The translations under genes and the position numbers were made by a program. DNA of 64,000 nucleotides from Mesorhizobium carmichaelinearum (GTDB lineage: Bacteria; Pseudomonadota; Alphaproteobacteria; Rhizobiales; Rhizobiaceae): NCBI RefSeq assembly GCF_900199455.1, contig NZ_FZQR01000006.1:124001-188000 (forward strand), in the 5' to 3' direction. Shown in pieces: positions 1-9,643 of the stretch. Below the pieces are notes generated by a model. The model did no database searches and was not told the DNA's origin. It saw only the letters and a program-made list of their open reading frames with translations. How positions within the stretch are numbered: the stretch's first letter is position 1; each line of letters starts with the position of its first letter.

Positions 1-1
1 T

Positions 2-235
2 GCCGACGGCACCATCGCCGCCGCCGGGCTCGATGTCTTCGCCGACGAACCGAACGTGCCCAGGGCGCTGCTGGACGCCCCCAACACCTCCCTGTTGCCG
101 CATGTCGGCTCGGCTTCGGAGCACACGCGCCGCGCCATGGCCGATCTGTGCGTCGACAATCTGGTGTCCTGGTTCACCGAGCGCCGGCCTCTGACACCCG
201 TGCCGGAGACGGCGCATGTGAAGGCTCGCGGCTGA
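2..235 (+). CDS. D-2-hydroxyacid dehydrogenase, C-terminal part (5' end outside window)
   Basis: Only the last 77 residues are inside the window; the reading frame is open from base 2 to the TGA at 233-235. The segment shows the end of the NAD-binding domain (AAAGLDVFADEP) followed by LLPHVGSASEHTR, where the His is the conserved catalytic base of the family, and then the closing helix (MADLCVDNLVSWF). This fits glyoxylate/hydroxypyruvate reductases or related D-2-hydroxyacid dehydrogenases, cytosolic NAD(P)H enzymes that interconvert 2-keto and D-2-hydroxy acids. The substrate cannot be told from this fragment. Family assignment is good; the specific reaction is inference. Confidence 0.85.
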   Translation, partial: ADGTIAAAGLDVFADEPNVPRALLDAPNTSLLPHVGSASEHTRRAMADLCVDNLVSWFTERRPLTPVPETAHVKARG

Positions 236-315
236 GTGGCAGGCTGCCACGTTTATTAACGTCAGCTTAACCCTATGAAATCATTCTTCATCCTGCCCGC
301 GTGCATGGATGAAGA

Positions 316-717
316 ATGATGAAAACGCTTTCCGCATTGATCGTAGCCGTAGCCCTGTTTGGCGGCGTTCAACTGTTTCATGACGGCAATGGGGAAAGCG
401 TCGCCAACGAGGCCTCGCCGTCCAACAGCTACAGGCTGATCGCCAATGGCGATGAGGCGGCCTGCGCGGTGAGCCGTGGGGCCGAAATTTCGGATGGCTT
501 GTCCCTGCTTACCGTTGCTCCGACGTGCCGTAGTCTGCTGCCCGGCATAGAACGGGCAAAGTTTTGGCGTGATCAGAATGACGGCACGGTGGCCTTCAGC
601 GCCAACGGTGTCGATCCGATCGTCACCTTCGGCGTGGCAGACGGCGATGGCTACGAATCCTATGCGCCCGCCACGCCCTTGCTGTCGCTGGCAGGCGACC
701 GCAAGGCCGGCGACTGA
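316..717 (+). CDS. small secreted protein, possible Inh/AprI-type protease inhibitor
   Basis: 133 residues. A hydrophobic N-terminal segment (about residues 4-20) looks like a signal peptide or anchor. The rest has the layout of the AprI/Inh metalloprotease-inhibitor beta-barrel: Cys50 and Cys71 about 20 residues apart (the family disulfide), then a Trp (FWRDQNDG) and beta strands ending FSANGVDPIVTFG. This is pattern recognition only, and the match is weak enough that hypothetical secreted protein is also fair. Two ATG codons are in tandem at 316 and 319; the second could equally be the start. The TGA ends exactly where the convergent amidotransferase gene ends (718), so there is no spacer between the two 3' ends. 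Confidence 0.55.
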   Translation: MMKTLSALIVAVALFGGVQLFHDGNGESVANEASPSNSYRLIANGDEAACAVSRGAEISDGLSLLTVAPTCRSLLPGIERAKFWRDQNDGTVAFSANGVDPIVTFGVADGDGYESYAPATPLLSLAGDRKAGD

Positions 718-2864
<2,147 letters not shown>

Positions 2865-2886
2865 ACGATCCTTGCATCAGGTGAAG

Positions 2887-2920
2887 AGACCCCGGGCGAC
2901 ACGCCCGGGGTCTTTCTTTT
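2887..2920 (+). terminator. rho-independent terminator after the TRAP binding-protein gene
   Basis: A perfect 12-bp stem (AGACCCCGGGCG at 2887-2898 with CGCCCGGGGTCT at 2902-2913) has a 3-nt loop and is followed by TTCTTTT. It starts 22 bases past the stop codon of the TRAP binding protein. The T-rich tail lies only on the plus-strand side, so it mainly serves that gene; its tail touches the stop codon of the convergent VOC gene. Confidence 0.9.
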
Positions 2921-3294
2921 CAGGCCTGCAAGGAACTGACCTCGATCAGTATTCCGCCAGGCGCAAGGCAGTAGAAGCTCGTCGAGTCGACACCGCCACG
3001 CGTCAGATCCTGCGCCTCACCCGGCGCGAAGCCCGCTTCGGCAAGTTCAGCCTGCTTGGAATGAACGAGATCCGGTTTGCCGACGAAGAAGCCGACATGA
3101 AAATTGTCGGGATAGGTGGCGGGTTCTCCCTTGCCTGGCATCATCAGGTTGAGGGCAAAGCCATCGGCTCCGCGCAGGATCGCGAAAGCGTCCTTGCCGC
3201 GCATGGCGACGAGTTCGAAGCCGAAATGGCTGGTGAAGAAGCCGGCAAGAGCCGCGACTTCCGATGTGGTGAGGTTGAGGTGGTTCAGTTTCAT
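2920..3294 (-). CDS. VOC (glyoxalase/bleomycin-resistance superfamily) protein
   Basis: 124 residues from the ATG at 3294 (MKLNHLNLTTSEV), the start that gives a normal single VOC domain; the longer upstream frame is rich in Arg/Pro and looks non-coding. Typical VOC features are HLNLTTSEVAALAGFF at the N-terminus, ATYPDNFHVGFFVG in the middle, and FYCLAPGGILIEV at the end, where the Glu would be a metal ligand; His5 is the usual partner. Such proteins are cytosolic metal-dependent lyases, dioxygenases or drug-binding proteins; the reaction cannot be inferred. It lies downstream of the alcohol dehydrogenase gene on the same strand but 333 bases away, with a repeat element between. Confidence 0.8.
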   Translation of the reverse strand: MKLNHLNLTTSEVAALAGFFTSHFGFELVAMRGKDAFAILRGADGFALNLMMPGKGEPATYPDNFHVGFFVGKPDLVHSKQAELAEAGFAPGEAQDLTRGGVDSTSFYCLAPGGILIEVSSLQA

Positions 3295-3627
3295 GGTCTT
3301 GGTCCTGTCACGGTTGAAACGCGGACAGGCTTGGCTGCAGACCGAGAACCGGCGGGACCGTGGCATCAGGAAATCCGGACATGACCCAACCGGCCCACGG
3401 GCTTTCGCCTCGCTTGCCGGCCGCGGGTTCTCCCGCATATTCATGCGGCGAACAGGCCTCCGCCGAGCATGATCCCGAAAAGTGGCGTCCGGCATTCGGA
3501 CAAGGTCATGCTCGAAAAAAGGAACGGAAGAGACCGGACTACCGAACCGGCCATGTCTTTTTCGGCGCCGGCTGAATAGCCGATCGGCGGTGTGGCGGCA
3601 AGCGGGTCCGGCACGACTGGCCTTGGC
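3295..3627. other. gene-free stretch carrying one palindromic repeat
   Basis: No supportable gene was found between the alcohol dehydrogenase stop and the VOC start. The recognisable element is the inverted repeat at 3465-3513. Short open frames here lack ribosome sites and family resemblance. Confidence 0.6.
3465..3513. repeat. rhizobial intergenic palindromic repeat (GAGCATGAT...TCATGCTC type)
   Basis: The 49-bp element has outer arms GAGCATGAT and GTCATGCTC (8 of 9 paired) and an inner pair CCGAA/TTCGG around a GTGGCGTCCGGCA core. From memory this matches a short repeat widely scattered between genes in Rhizobium and Mesorhizobium chromosomes. Role unknown; it could fold as a hairpin in the transcript of the alcohol dehydrogenase gene. 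Confidence 0.7.
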
Positions 3628-4656
3628 TCAGGGCCGGCCTGGCACCACCAGCACCTTGACCTCGCCGGGCGCCGGCGGATTGGCGATCACATCGGCCGCC
3701 TCTTCGAGCGGCACTTGCCTGGAGATCAGCCGGTCGATCTCGATCGCGCCCGATGCGATCAGCTCGGCGGCGCGACGATGCGTATAGGGATTGAGGAACG
3801 AGCCGACCACCTTCAATTCCCGAAACAGCAGGTCGAACGGCTCGAATTCCGCCTTCATGCCTTGTGGCGTCACGCCGACGATGACGACGGTGCCGCCCGC
3901 CCTTGCCAGCCGCATCGATTGCTCGACGGTGTCGCGCACGCCGGCGCATTCGAACACCACGTCGGCGCCACCGGGCACCAGCCCAGTTGGTCCGGCGATG
4001 GTCTCGATGACATCGGCGGCGGTGGGATCAACCGTCGCTGTCGCGCCGAGTTCCTCGGCAAGCGCGCGCCGCGAGGCCTGCCTGGTCGACAGGATGATGG
4101 TCGTGGCGCCGGCCAGCCGCGCCAGCTGCACTGTGAGCAGGCCGATCACGCCGCCGCCCAGCACGATCACCGAGCTGCCCGGCCGGATCTCGGCAAGATC
4201 GACGCCATGCAGGCAGCAGCCGAGCGGCTCGCAGAAGGCGCCATGCGTCGGCGGCAGATCGGCGGGCAGGATGAAAGCCTGTCTCTGCGGCAGCACGACA
4301 TACTCGGCAAAGCCGCCATCGCGGTGGATGCCGATGGCATTGAGATTGCGGCAGAGATTGACCCGGCCGGCATGGCAATGCGGGCATCGCCCGCAGGCGA
4401 TGTTGGGATCGCCGGTGACACGGTCGCCGACGGCAAAGCCGGAGACGGCGTTGCCGACCGCCTCAATGATGCCCGAAAATTCATGTCCGGGCGTCACCGG
4501 CGGCCGGCAGGGGAATTCGCCATGGAAGAGATGGCGGTCGGTGCCGCAGACGCCACAGGCTTCGATCCGCACCAGAAGCTCGTCCGGGCCCGGGACGGGT
4601 TTGCCGACCTCCCGCAGCGCTATGCTGCCAACCGCCTCCAGCCGTACCGCTTTCAT
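3628..4656 (-). CDS. zinc-dependent alcohol dehydrogenase family protein
   Basis: 342 residues from the ATG at 4656 (MKAVRLEAVGSIALREVG), the family-typical N-terminus. Medium-chain dehydrogenase features: the catalytic zinc site GVCGTDRHLFHGEF and GHEFSG, the structural zinc lobe with four Cys (CGRCPHCHAGRVNLC), and the Rossmann motif VIVLGGGVIGLL. This points to a sorbitol/threonine-dehydrogenase-like NAD(P) enzyme acting on a polyol or amino alcohol. It starts 13 bases after the TRAP large permease stop and is probably in one operon with dctQM, so it may oxidise the imported substrate (inference). Confidence 0.88.
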   Translation of the reverse strand: MKAVRLEAVGSIALREVGKPVPGPDELLVRIEACGVCGTDRHLFHGEFPCRPPVTPGHEFSGIIEAVGNAVSGFAVGDRVTGDPNIACGRCPHCHAGRVNLCRNLNAIGIHRDGGFAEYVVLPQRQAFILPADLPPTHGAFCEPLGCCLHGVDLAEIRPGSSVIVLGGGVIGLLTVQLARLAGATTIILSTRQASRRALAEELGATATVDPTAADVIETIAGPTGLVPGGADVVFECAGVRDTVEQSMRLARAGGTVVIVGVTPQGMKAEFEPFDLLFRELKVVGSFLNPYTHRRAAELIASGAIEIDRLISRQVPLEEAADVIANPPAPGEVKVLVVPGRP

Positions 4657-4669
4657 GACGTCGTCCCCA

Positions 4670-6463
4670 TCAGTTGAAGCTCGGCGGCTGCGAAAGGTCC
4701 GGCGCCGGTGTCGCCGGCTTGGCCGGCGGCGCATCGCCGAAGTTTGGCGGTTGCGACAGGTCCGGCGTGCCGGGCGCTGCCGGTGCGCTGCCGCCATTGG
4801 CGGGGGCCGTGCCACCAGCCGGCGGTGTACCGAGCGGCGACAGGCCGGGCACTTCCGGCACCTTGTAGTCGATCGTGCCCGGATCGATCGCCGTGCCCTT
4901 GTAGCGCATCACCATTTGCGGGAAGGCGATGGTCAGCCCGATCATCACCACCTGGATCAGGACGAAAGGCACCGCGCCCCAATAGATCTGGCCGGTCGTC
5001 ACCGGCGCGATCTGCTTGCCGGTGAGGCGGTCGAGATAGGGCACGCGGGCGGCGACCGAGCGCAGGTAGAACAGCGCGAAGCCGAAGGGCGGATGCATGA
5101 AGCTGGTCTGCATGTTGACGCCGAGAAGCACGCCGAACCAGATCAGGTCGATGCCGAGCTTGTCGGCCGCCGGCGCCAGCAGCGGCACGATGATGAAGGC
5201 CAGCTCGAAGAAATCGAGGAAGAAGGCCAGGAAGAAGACGAGCATGTTGACGCCGATCAGGAAGCCGACTTCGCCACCCGGCAGCGAGGTCAACAGGTGT
5301 TCGACCCAGATGTGGCCGTTGACGCCGTAGAAGGTGAGCGAGAAGACGCGCGCGCCGATCAGGATGAACAGCACGAAGGACGACAGCCGCGTCGTCGAGG
5401 TCAGGGCCTGCTTGATCACGTCCAGCGACAGTCGACCTTTTGCCGCCGCCATGATCAATGCGCCGACGGAGCCCATGGCGCCGCCCTCGGTCGGCGTGGC
5501 GATGCCGAGGAAGATGGTGCCAAGCACCAGGAAGATCAGCGCCAGCGGCGGGATCAGCACGATGACGACCTGCTGCGCCAGCCTGGACATCATGTTGAAG
5601 TTCAGGCGTTTGTCGGCAATTGCCACGATGTAGATGAAGAGCACCCCTACGGTGGCGCCGAGAATGTCGGCATTGTCGCCATGGGTTGGGGCGAGATAGC
5701 GATACGCGGCATAGGAGATGGCCACCGCCACCACCAGCGCCACCAGCAGCGACAGAACGCCGTGGCCGAGCGTGCGGGCCTCGAGCGGCAGAGCCGGCAC
5801 CGACTTCGGCCGGACGATCGACATGATGAGGATGTAGAGCGCGTAGAGGCCGGTTAGTACCAGCCCCGGGATCAGTGCGCCGGCATACATGTCGCCGACC
5901 GAGCGGCCGAGCTGGTCGGCAAGCACGATTAGCACCAGCGATGGCGGGATGATCTGGGCGAGCGTGCCGGACGCCGCGATGACACCGGCAGCCAGCCGGC
6001 GGTCGTAGCCGTAGCGCAGCATGATCGGCAGCGAGATCAGACCCATGGCGATGACGGATGCCGCCACCACGCCGGTGGTCGCCGCCAGCAGCGCGCCGAC
6101 GAAGATCACCGCGTAGGCAAGGCCGCCGCGGATCGGCCCGAACAGCTGGCCGATCGTGTCGAGCAGGTCCTCGGCCATGCCGGATCGTTCGAGCACGATG
6201 CCCATGAAGGTGAAGAACGGAATGGCCAGCAGCGTGTCGTTCGACATCACCCTGCTGCCATAGAAATTATCCGGCAGTGCGTGCAGAAGTGGCCAGGCGA
6301 GGTTGATCGATCCACCCGAATAGGGCGAGAGGAGCACGCCGATGAAGAAGAACATCAAGCCGTTGGCGGCCAGCGAGAAGGCCACGGGGTAGCCGATCAG
6401 CAGGAAGATGATCAGCGAGGCGAACATGATCGGCGCCATGTTCTGGGCGATGAATTCCATCAT
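4670..6463 (-). CDS. TRAP transporter large permease (DctM family) with Pro/Ala-rich C-terminal tail
   Basis: 597 residues with many membrane segments, longer than the roughly 430 of classic DctM and in line with the mannitol/chloroaromatic branch. Visible segments include FASLIIFLLIGYPVAFSLA at the N-terminus, the VVAASVIAMGLISLPIM region, and late helices (GVLLGVNMQTSFMHPPFG). It forms the ion-coupled channel with the small subunit. The last 60 or so residues are a low-complexity Gly/Ala/Pro tail with the motif PDLSQPP(N/S)F twice. Its ATG at 6463 overlaps the dctQ stop (ATGA), so translation is probably coupled. The binding protein is the divergent gene at 1755. Confidence 0.9.
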   Translation of the reverse strand: MMEFIAQNMAPIMFASLIIFLLIGYPVAFSLAANGLMFFFIGVLLSPYSGGSINLAWPLLHALPDNFYGSRVMSNDTLLAIPFFTFMGIVLERSGMAEDLLDTIGQLFGPIRGGLAYAVIFVGALLAATTGVVAASVIAMGLISLPIMLRYGYDRRLAAGVIAASGTLAQIIPPSLVLIVLADQLGRSVGDMYAGALIPGLVLTGLYALYILIMSIVRPKSVPALPLEARTLGHGVLSLLVALVVAVAISYAAYRYLAPTHGDNADILGATVGVLFIYIVAIADKRLNFNMMSRLAQQVVIVLIPPLALIFLVLGTIFLGIATPTEGGAMGSVGALIMAAAKGRLSLDVIKQALTSTTRLSSFVLFILIGARVFSLTFYGVNGHIWVEHLLTSLPGGEVGFLIGVNMLVFFLAFFLDFFELAFIIVPLLAPAADKLGIDLIWFGVLLGVNMQTSFMHPPFGFALFYLRSVAARVPYLDRLTGKQIAPVTTGQIYWGAVPFVLIQVVMIGLTIAFPQMVMRYKGTAIDPGTIDYKVPEVPGLSPLGTPPAGGTAPANGGSAPAAPGTPDLSQPPNFGDAPPAKPATPAPDLSQPPSFN

Positions 6464-7044
6464 GAGCGCACCTCGTCGGCCAGTGCCTTGGCTTCGAGTT
6501 CGGCCTGCTCATGTGCCGATATGAACGGATTGGGGTCGTCCATGTCGCCGCGCATGATGGCGATTTTCTTGATGATTTCGGAAATGCCCTGCAGCGCGAG
6601 CAGGAAAAAGCCGACCAGCAGGATGGCCTTGGCCGGCCAGATGATGAGCCCGCCGGAGTTGTTGGACATCTCGCCGCTGCGGAACGACAGGGATACGTAG
6701 GGAACAAAATAGAACACCATCAGCGTCACGAACGGCATCAGGAAGAGGAGATGGCCGAGAAGGTCGATCCAGTGCTGCACGCGGCGTGAAAACAGACCGT
6801 AGACGATGTCGATGCGGATATGCTCGTTCTGCTTCAGCGTATAGGCGGCAGCCAGCATGAAGGCGGCGCCGAACAGGTACCATTGCAGCTCCAGCCAGGC
6901 ATTCGACGAAATGTCGAAGACCTTGCGGATGACGGCGTTGGCCGCGCTCACCAGGATCGCCAGCAGGATCAGCCAGGATACCGATTTGCCGATGAATTCA
7001 TTGAGGCGGTCGATGCCCCGTGACAGAGCGAGCGGCCCTTCCAT
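6460..7044 (-). CDS. TRAP transporter small permease (DctQ family)
   Basis: 194 residues with four hydrophobic helices: SVSWLILLAILVSAANAV, the WLELQWYLFGAAFMLAAAYTL segment that is the DctQ signature, LLFLMPFVTLMVFYFVPYV, and ILLVGFFLLALQGISEII. The charged C-terminus is cytoplasmic. DctQ pairs with DctM in the inner membrane. It is the first gene of the minus-strand dctQ-dctM-alcohol dehydrogenase run and overlaps dctM by 4 bases. Confidence 0.9.
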   Translation of the reverse strand: MEGPLALSRGIDRLNEFIGKSVSWLILLAILVSAANAVIRKVFDISSNAWLELQWYLFGAAFMLAAAYTLKQNEHIRIDIVYGLFSRRVQHWIDLLGHLLFLMPFVTLMVFYFVPYVSLSFRSGEMSNNSGGLIIWPAKAILLVGFFLLALQGISEIIKKIAIMRGDMDDPNPFISAHEQAELEAKALADEVRS

Positions 7045-7227
7045 GCAGTCCTCCCTTGTGCCGATGGCGTGCCAGCTCCCCCTGCCATCACGCCGCGTGG
7101 CCCAACGGTATGCCGCGCGTGGCCGGACGGGTCAACACGGACCGAAGCAGCAAAACGGTATCGGATGAAGGGCGGGGCCGGACAAGGGCGGTCTGCCCCG
7201 GCGTCATGCAACCAAAGTCTGATGGGT

Positions 7228-8154
7228 TCAGACGACCTTGCTGGTGTCGCGGCCGGCGCCGATCAGGATCAGCATGGCCACCAGGAACAGATACATCCAC
7301 GCGTCGCGCCATTCGAGCGGGAAATAGCCGGCCCACAGTGATTCGGCCATGCCGAAGGCGGCCGCGCCAAGCGCTGCCCGCGGCGGTGAGAGATAGCCGC
7401 CGACCGCCGTCACGAACAGGATCTTCAGGCCGTAGACAAGGCCAGAACCGACGCTGACATTGCCGTAATAGAGGCTGGCCATGACACCGGCCAGCGCGGC
7501 GCAGAAGCCACCGAGCAGCACGGCATGCCGGAACACGCGACGCACATCGACGCCGCATAGGGCTGCGGCGCGTGGGTCATCGGAGACAGCGCGCCAGCAG
7601 CGGCCGAAGTTGGAGCGGGCAAATGCAGAGGTGGCGAGTGCGACCGCTGCCAGCACCACCGCGCAGTCGAGCACCTGGATCAGCGTCAGCGTCGCCTTGA
7701 AGCCGGCGCCTTCGGCGAAAACGATGGGCTGTGCCAGCATTGGCGGCAGCCACAGATCATGCGTGTCGGCCGCGATTCGGCTTGCTTCCGACAAGACGAT
7801 CAGGATGCCGAGCGTGGTCACCACGATGGCATTGGGCGAGCGGTCGGCCAACGGTTCGAAGACGCTGCGCGACAGGACATGGCTGATCAGCGCGGCATAA
7901 AGGAATGCCGCAACGACGCCGAACAGCACCGACGCCAACAGTGTCAGCCACAGCACCTGATAGCCGAAGGCGACGCTCAGGATCATTGCCTGGCCGCAGA
8001 AGGCAAACAGCGCGCCATAGGCGAGGTTGGTGCGGTGCAGGATGCCGTTGATCAGCACGTAGCCGAAGGCGAGCAGCGCATAGAGCGCGCCCGAATGCAG
8101 CCCGTTCAGCACCTGCTGGAAAAAATAGAGCATGCTCAACAACACCAGAAGCAT
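7228..8154 (-). CDS. branched-chain amino acid-type ABC permease (LivH family), orphan
   Basis: About 308 residues, multi-spanning, with the LivH start FFQQVLNGLHSGALYALLAFGYVLI and the conserved RAVSDDPRAAALCGVDV loop and VYGLKILFVTAVGGY segment near the C-terminus. It would be one of two permease subunits of a HAAT-type importer, but no LivM, LivG, LivF or binding protein is adjacent, so it is an orphan or works with subunits encoded elsewhere. The start is uncertain: ATG at 8154 or 8133 are both plausible and neither has a clear ribosome site. It is divergent from the CGNR regulator gene with a palindrome in the shared upstream region. Confidence 0.82.
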   Translation of the reverse strand: MLLVLLSMLYFFQQVLNGLHSGALYALLAFGYVLINGILHRTNLAYGALFAFCGQAMILSVAFGYQVLWLTLLASVLFGVVAAFLYAALISHVLSRSVFEPLADRSPNAIVVTTLGILIVLSEASRIAADTHDLWLPPMLAQPIVFAEGAGFKATLTLIQVLDCAVVLAAVALATSAFARSNFGRCWRAVSDDPRAAALCGVDVRRVFRHAVLLGGFCAALAGVMASLYYGNVSVGSGLVYGLKILFVTAVGGYLSPPRAALGAAAFGMAESLWAGYFPLEWRDAWMYLFLVAMLILIGAGRDTSKVV

Positions 8155-8239
8155 CTCGCCCAACCGCAGCGACCTGGGACGACGGAATGCTCGAGACAAA
8201 AGGCGACGATACCGTGCGCATCGGAGGTTTGCATCGTCG

Positions 8240-8275
8240 AATCTAACTTGTCAAATGCGATTTATCGGTTAGATT
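8240..8275. promoter_or_regulatory. inverted repeat in the divergent permease/CGNR promoter region
   Basis: AATCTAAC (8240-8247) and GTTAGATT (8268-8275) are perfect inverted 8-bp arms separated by 20 bases. The region also reads as a promoter toward the CGNR gene: TTGTCA at 8248-8253, then TAGATT at 8270-8275. Transcription would then begin almost at the ATG (8283). No ribosome binding site precedes that ATG. A likely autoregulatory operator, by inference. Confidence 0.55.
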
Positions 8276-8282
8276 TTGCGGC

Positions 8283-8894
8283 ATGACGGTTGCCTGGACC
8301 CCACACCGCTTCACCGGCGGCCTGCTCGCGCTCGATACGGCGAACACTGTCGTGCTGCGCGGCGATCCAGAGCGCACATTCGACCGTTTCGATGATCCCC
8401 TCGAAATCGCCCGCTTCGCCGATGCGGCCAGCGGCTTTCGCGCCGTCGAGCTCGGCGACAGGCGGCTAACGGTCTCCTCGCCCACGGCAATCGCGCCTGT
8501 CGTGCTGTCGATCCGCGAGACGACCGACCGGCTGTTTCGCGGCGCTGTGTCGAAGGGCGCCGTCGCCACCGCCGACCTGCCCGAATTCCTGCGCGCCTGC
8601 GCCGAGGGGCTGGCCGGCAACCGGACCGAGATCGGCGCGCCGGGAAGGCCGTTCGGCGATCCCCTGGCGCCGATCGCCTTCGAAGCGGCGCTGGCGGTTT
8701 CGGCCCTGTCACTGCTGCGCGACGACACCGTCGCGAGGCTCAGGATCTGCCCCAACTGCACTTGGCTGTTCGTCGACAGAAGCCGCAATTCCAGCCGCCT
8801 TTGGTGCGACATGGCCGTGTGCGGCAACCGGCAGAAGGCAAGTCGTCACTATCGTCGCCGCCGCATGGCGGCCAATGAGGTCAAGGATGTTTAG
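8283..8894 (+). CDS. CGNR zinc-finger transcriptional regulator with ABATE-type N-terminal domain
   Basis: 203 residues. The N-terminal two thirds (GGLLALDTANTV...) match the ABATE stress-response domain. The C-terminus is the CGNR zinc finger: Cys156 and Cys159 in ICPNCTWLFVD, Cys175, and Cys180 in the name motif CGNR (180-183), then a basic RRRR tail. Such proteins are treated as one-component regulators. It is divergent from the orphan LivH-like permease, which is the obvious candidate target along with itself. The 3' end overlaps the start of the lipoprotein gene. Confidence 0.9.
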   Translation: MTVAWTPHRFTGGLLALDTANTVVLRGDPERTFDRFDDPLEIARFADAASGFRAVELGDRRLTVSSPTAIAPVVLSIRETTDRLFRGAVSKGAVATADLPEFLRACAEGLAGNRTEIGAPGRPFGDPLAPIAFEAALAVSALSLLRDDTVARLRICPNCTWLFVDRSRNSSRLWCDMAVCGNRQKASRHYRRRRMAANEVKDV

Positions 8895-9426
8895 AGGATT
8901 TTCCCGTTCGATCGTTGTCGGCGCCGCGCTGATCGCCGCCGTCGCGCTCGGCGCCTGCCGCGACACCGGTAAGGACAGCGAGGGCAAGCTGTTCGAGATC
9001 TCAGGCAAGATTTTCGTCTTCAACTACCGTCTCGCCAGGGCGACCTATGTCGTGACGCTGCGGCCCTTGCAGCCGATGGGCGAGGGCCAGGTCGCGGTCG
9101 CCAGCTTCCAGAACCCTGCCGGCGGTGCGCCGTTGGTGGTCGAGCAGAAAGTCTGGCCGAAGCTCGACAAGGTGAGCCTGGAGAGCCCGGCGCTGACCTG
9201 CATCGTCAAGAACAAGCCCTACGCCATCGCCATCAGCATCAAGGGCGCCGACGGCGCGGTCCTGCAGAAGATCGACACCACACTGATGTCGACGGAAGAC
9301 CAGTCGATCCTGCCCGACCGGCCGCTGGTCGTGGATCAGCTCTATACCGCCAACCCCGACCTCGCCGGCCATCCCGACGGCAAGCTGCCGGGCGAACCGA
9401 AGCCGGATTGCTCGAAAGCCGGCTGA
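8887..9426 (+). CDS. putative lipoprotein of unknown function
   Basis: 179 residues from the ATG at 8887, preceded by GAGG at 8877-8880; it overlaps the last 8 bases of the CGNR gene, so translation may be coupled. The N-terminus is a lipoprotein signal (RSIVVGAALIAAVALGAC, with LGAC as the lipobox and Cys about residue 21). The mature part has no recognised motif: mixed beta-rich sequence with Cys near TCIVKNKPY and a Pro/Asp-rich C-terminus. Probably tethered in the periplasm. An alternative upstream ATG is at 8875. Confidence 0.75.
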   Translation: MFRGFSRSIVVGAALIAAVALGACRDTGKDSEGKLFEISGKIFVFNYRLARATYVVTLRPLQPMGEGQVAVASFQNPAGGAPLVVEQKVWPKLDKVSLESPALTCIVKNKPYAIAISIKGADGAVLQKIDTTLMSTEDQSILPDRPLVVDQLYTANPDLAGHPDGKLPGEPKPDCSKAG

Positions 9427-9643
9427 TACCTTCCGACAGCATCGATTCCGGCCGGAATTTTCGTGCGCCGCAGCACTTTTGGCGCGCGGTTTCATGCGTG
9501 GTCCGACACCCGCCGGACTGTTTGTTGCGCGTTGCCTGGCCCCTGCGATTTTGTTTGACCTGCCTTGCAAGGGGAGAAAGGATGCGTCATCCGATCCCGA
9601 CGTTGGCCGCTTCCCCGTGCGGCCTTCGCAGAGGAAATGCCTG

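Noticed and set aside
3791..5857. 688-codon open frame on the plus strand opposite the dehydrogenase and TRAP permease genes
   Set aside because: Arg/Ser/His-rich composition typical of the antisense of a high-GC gene; no ribosome site or family; the minus-strand genes are clear.
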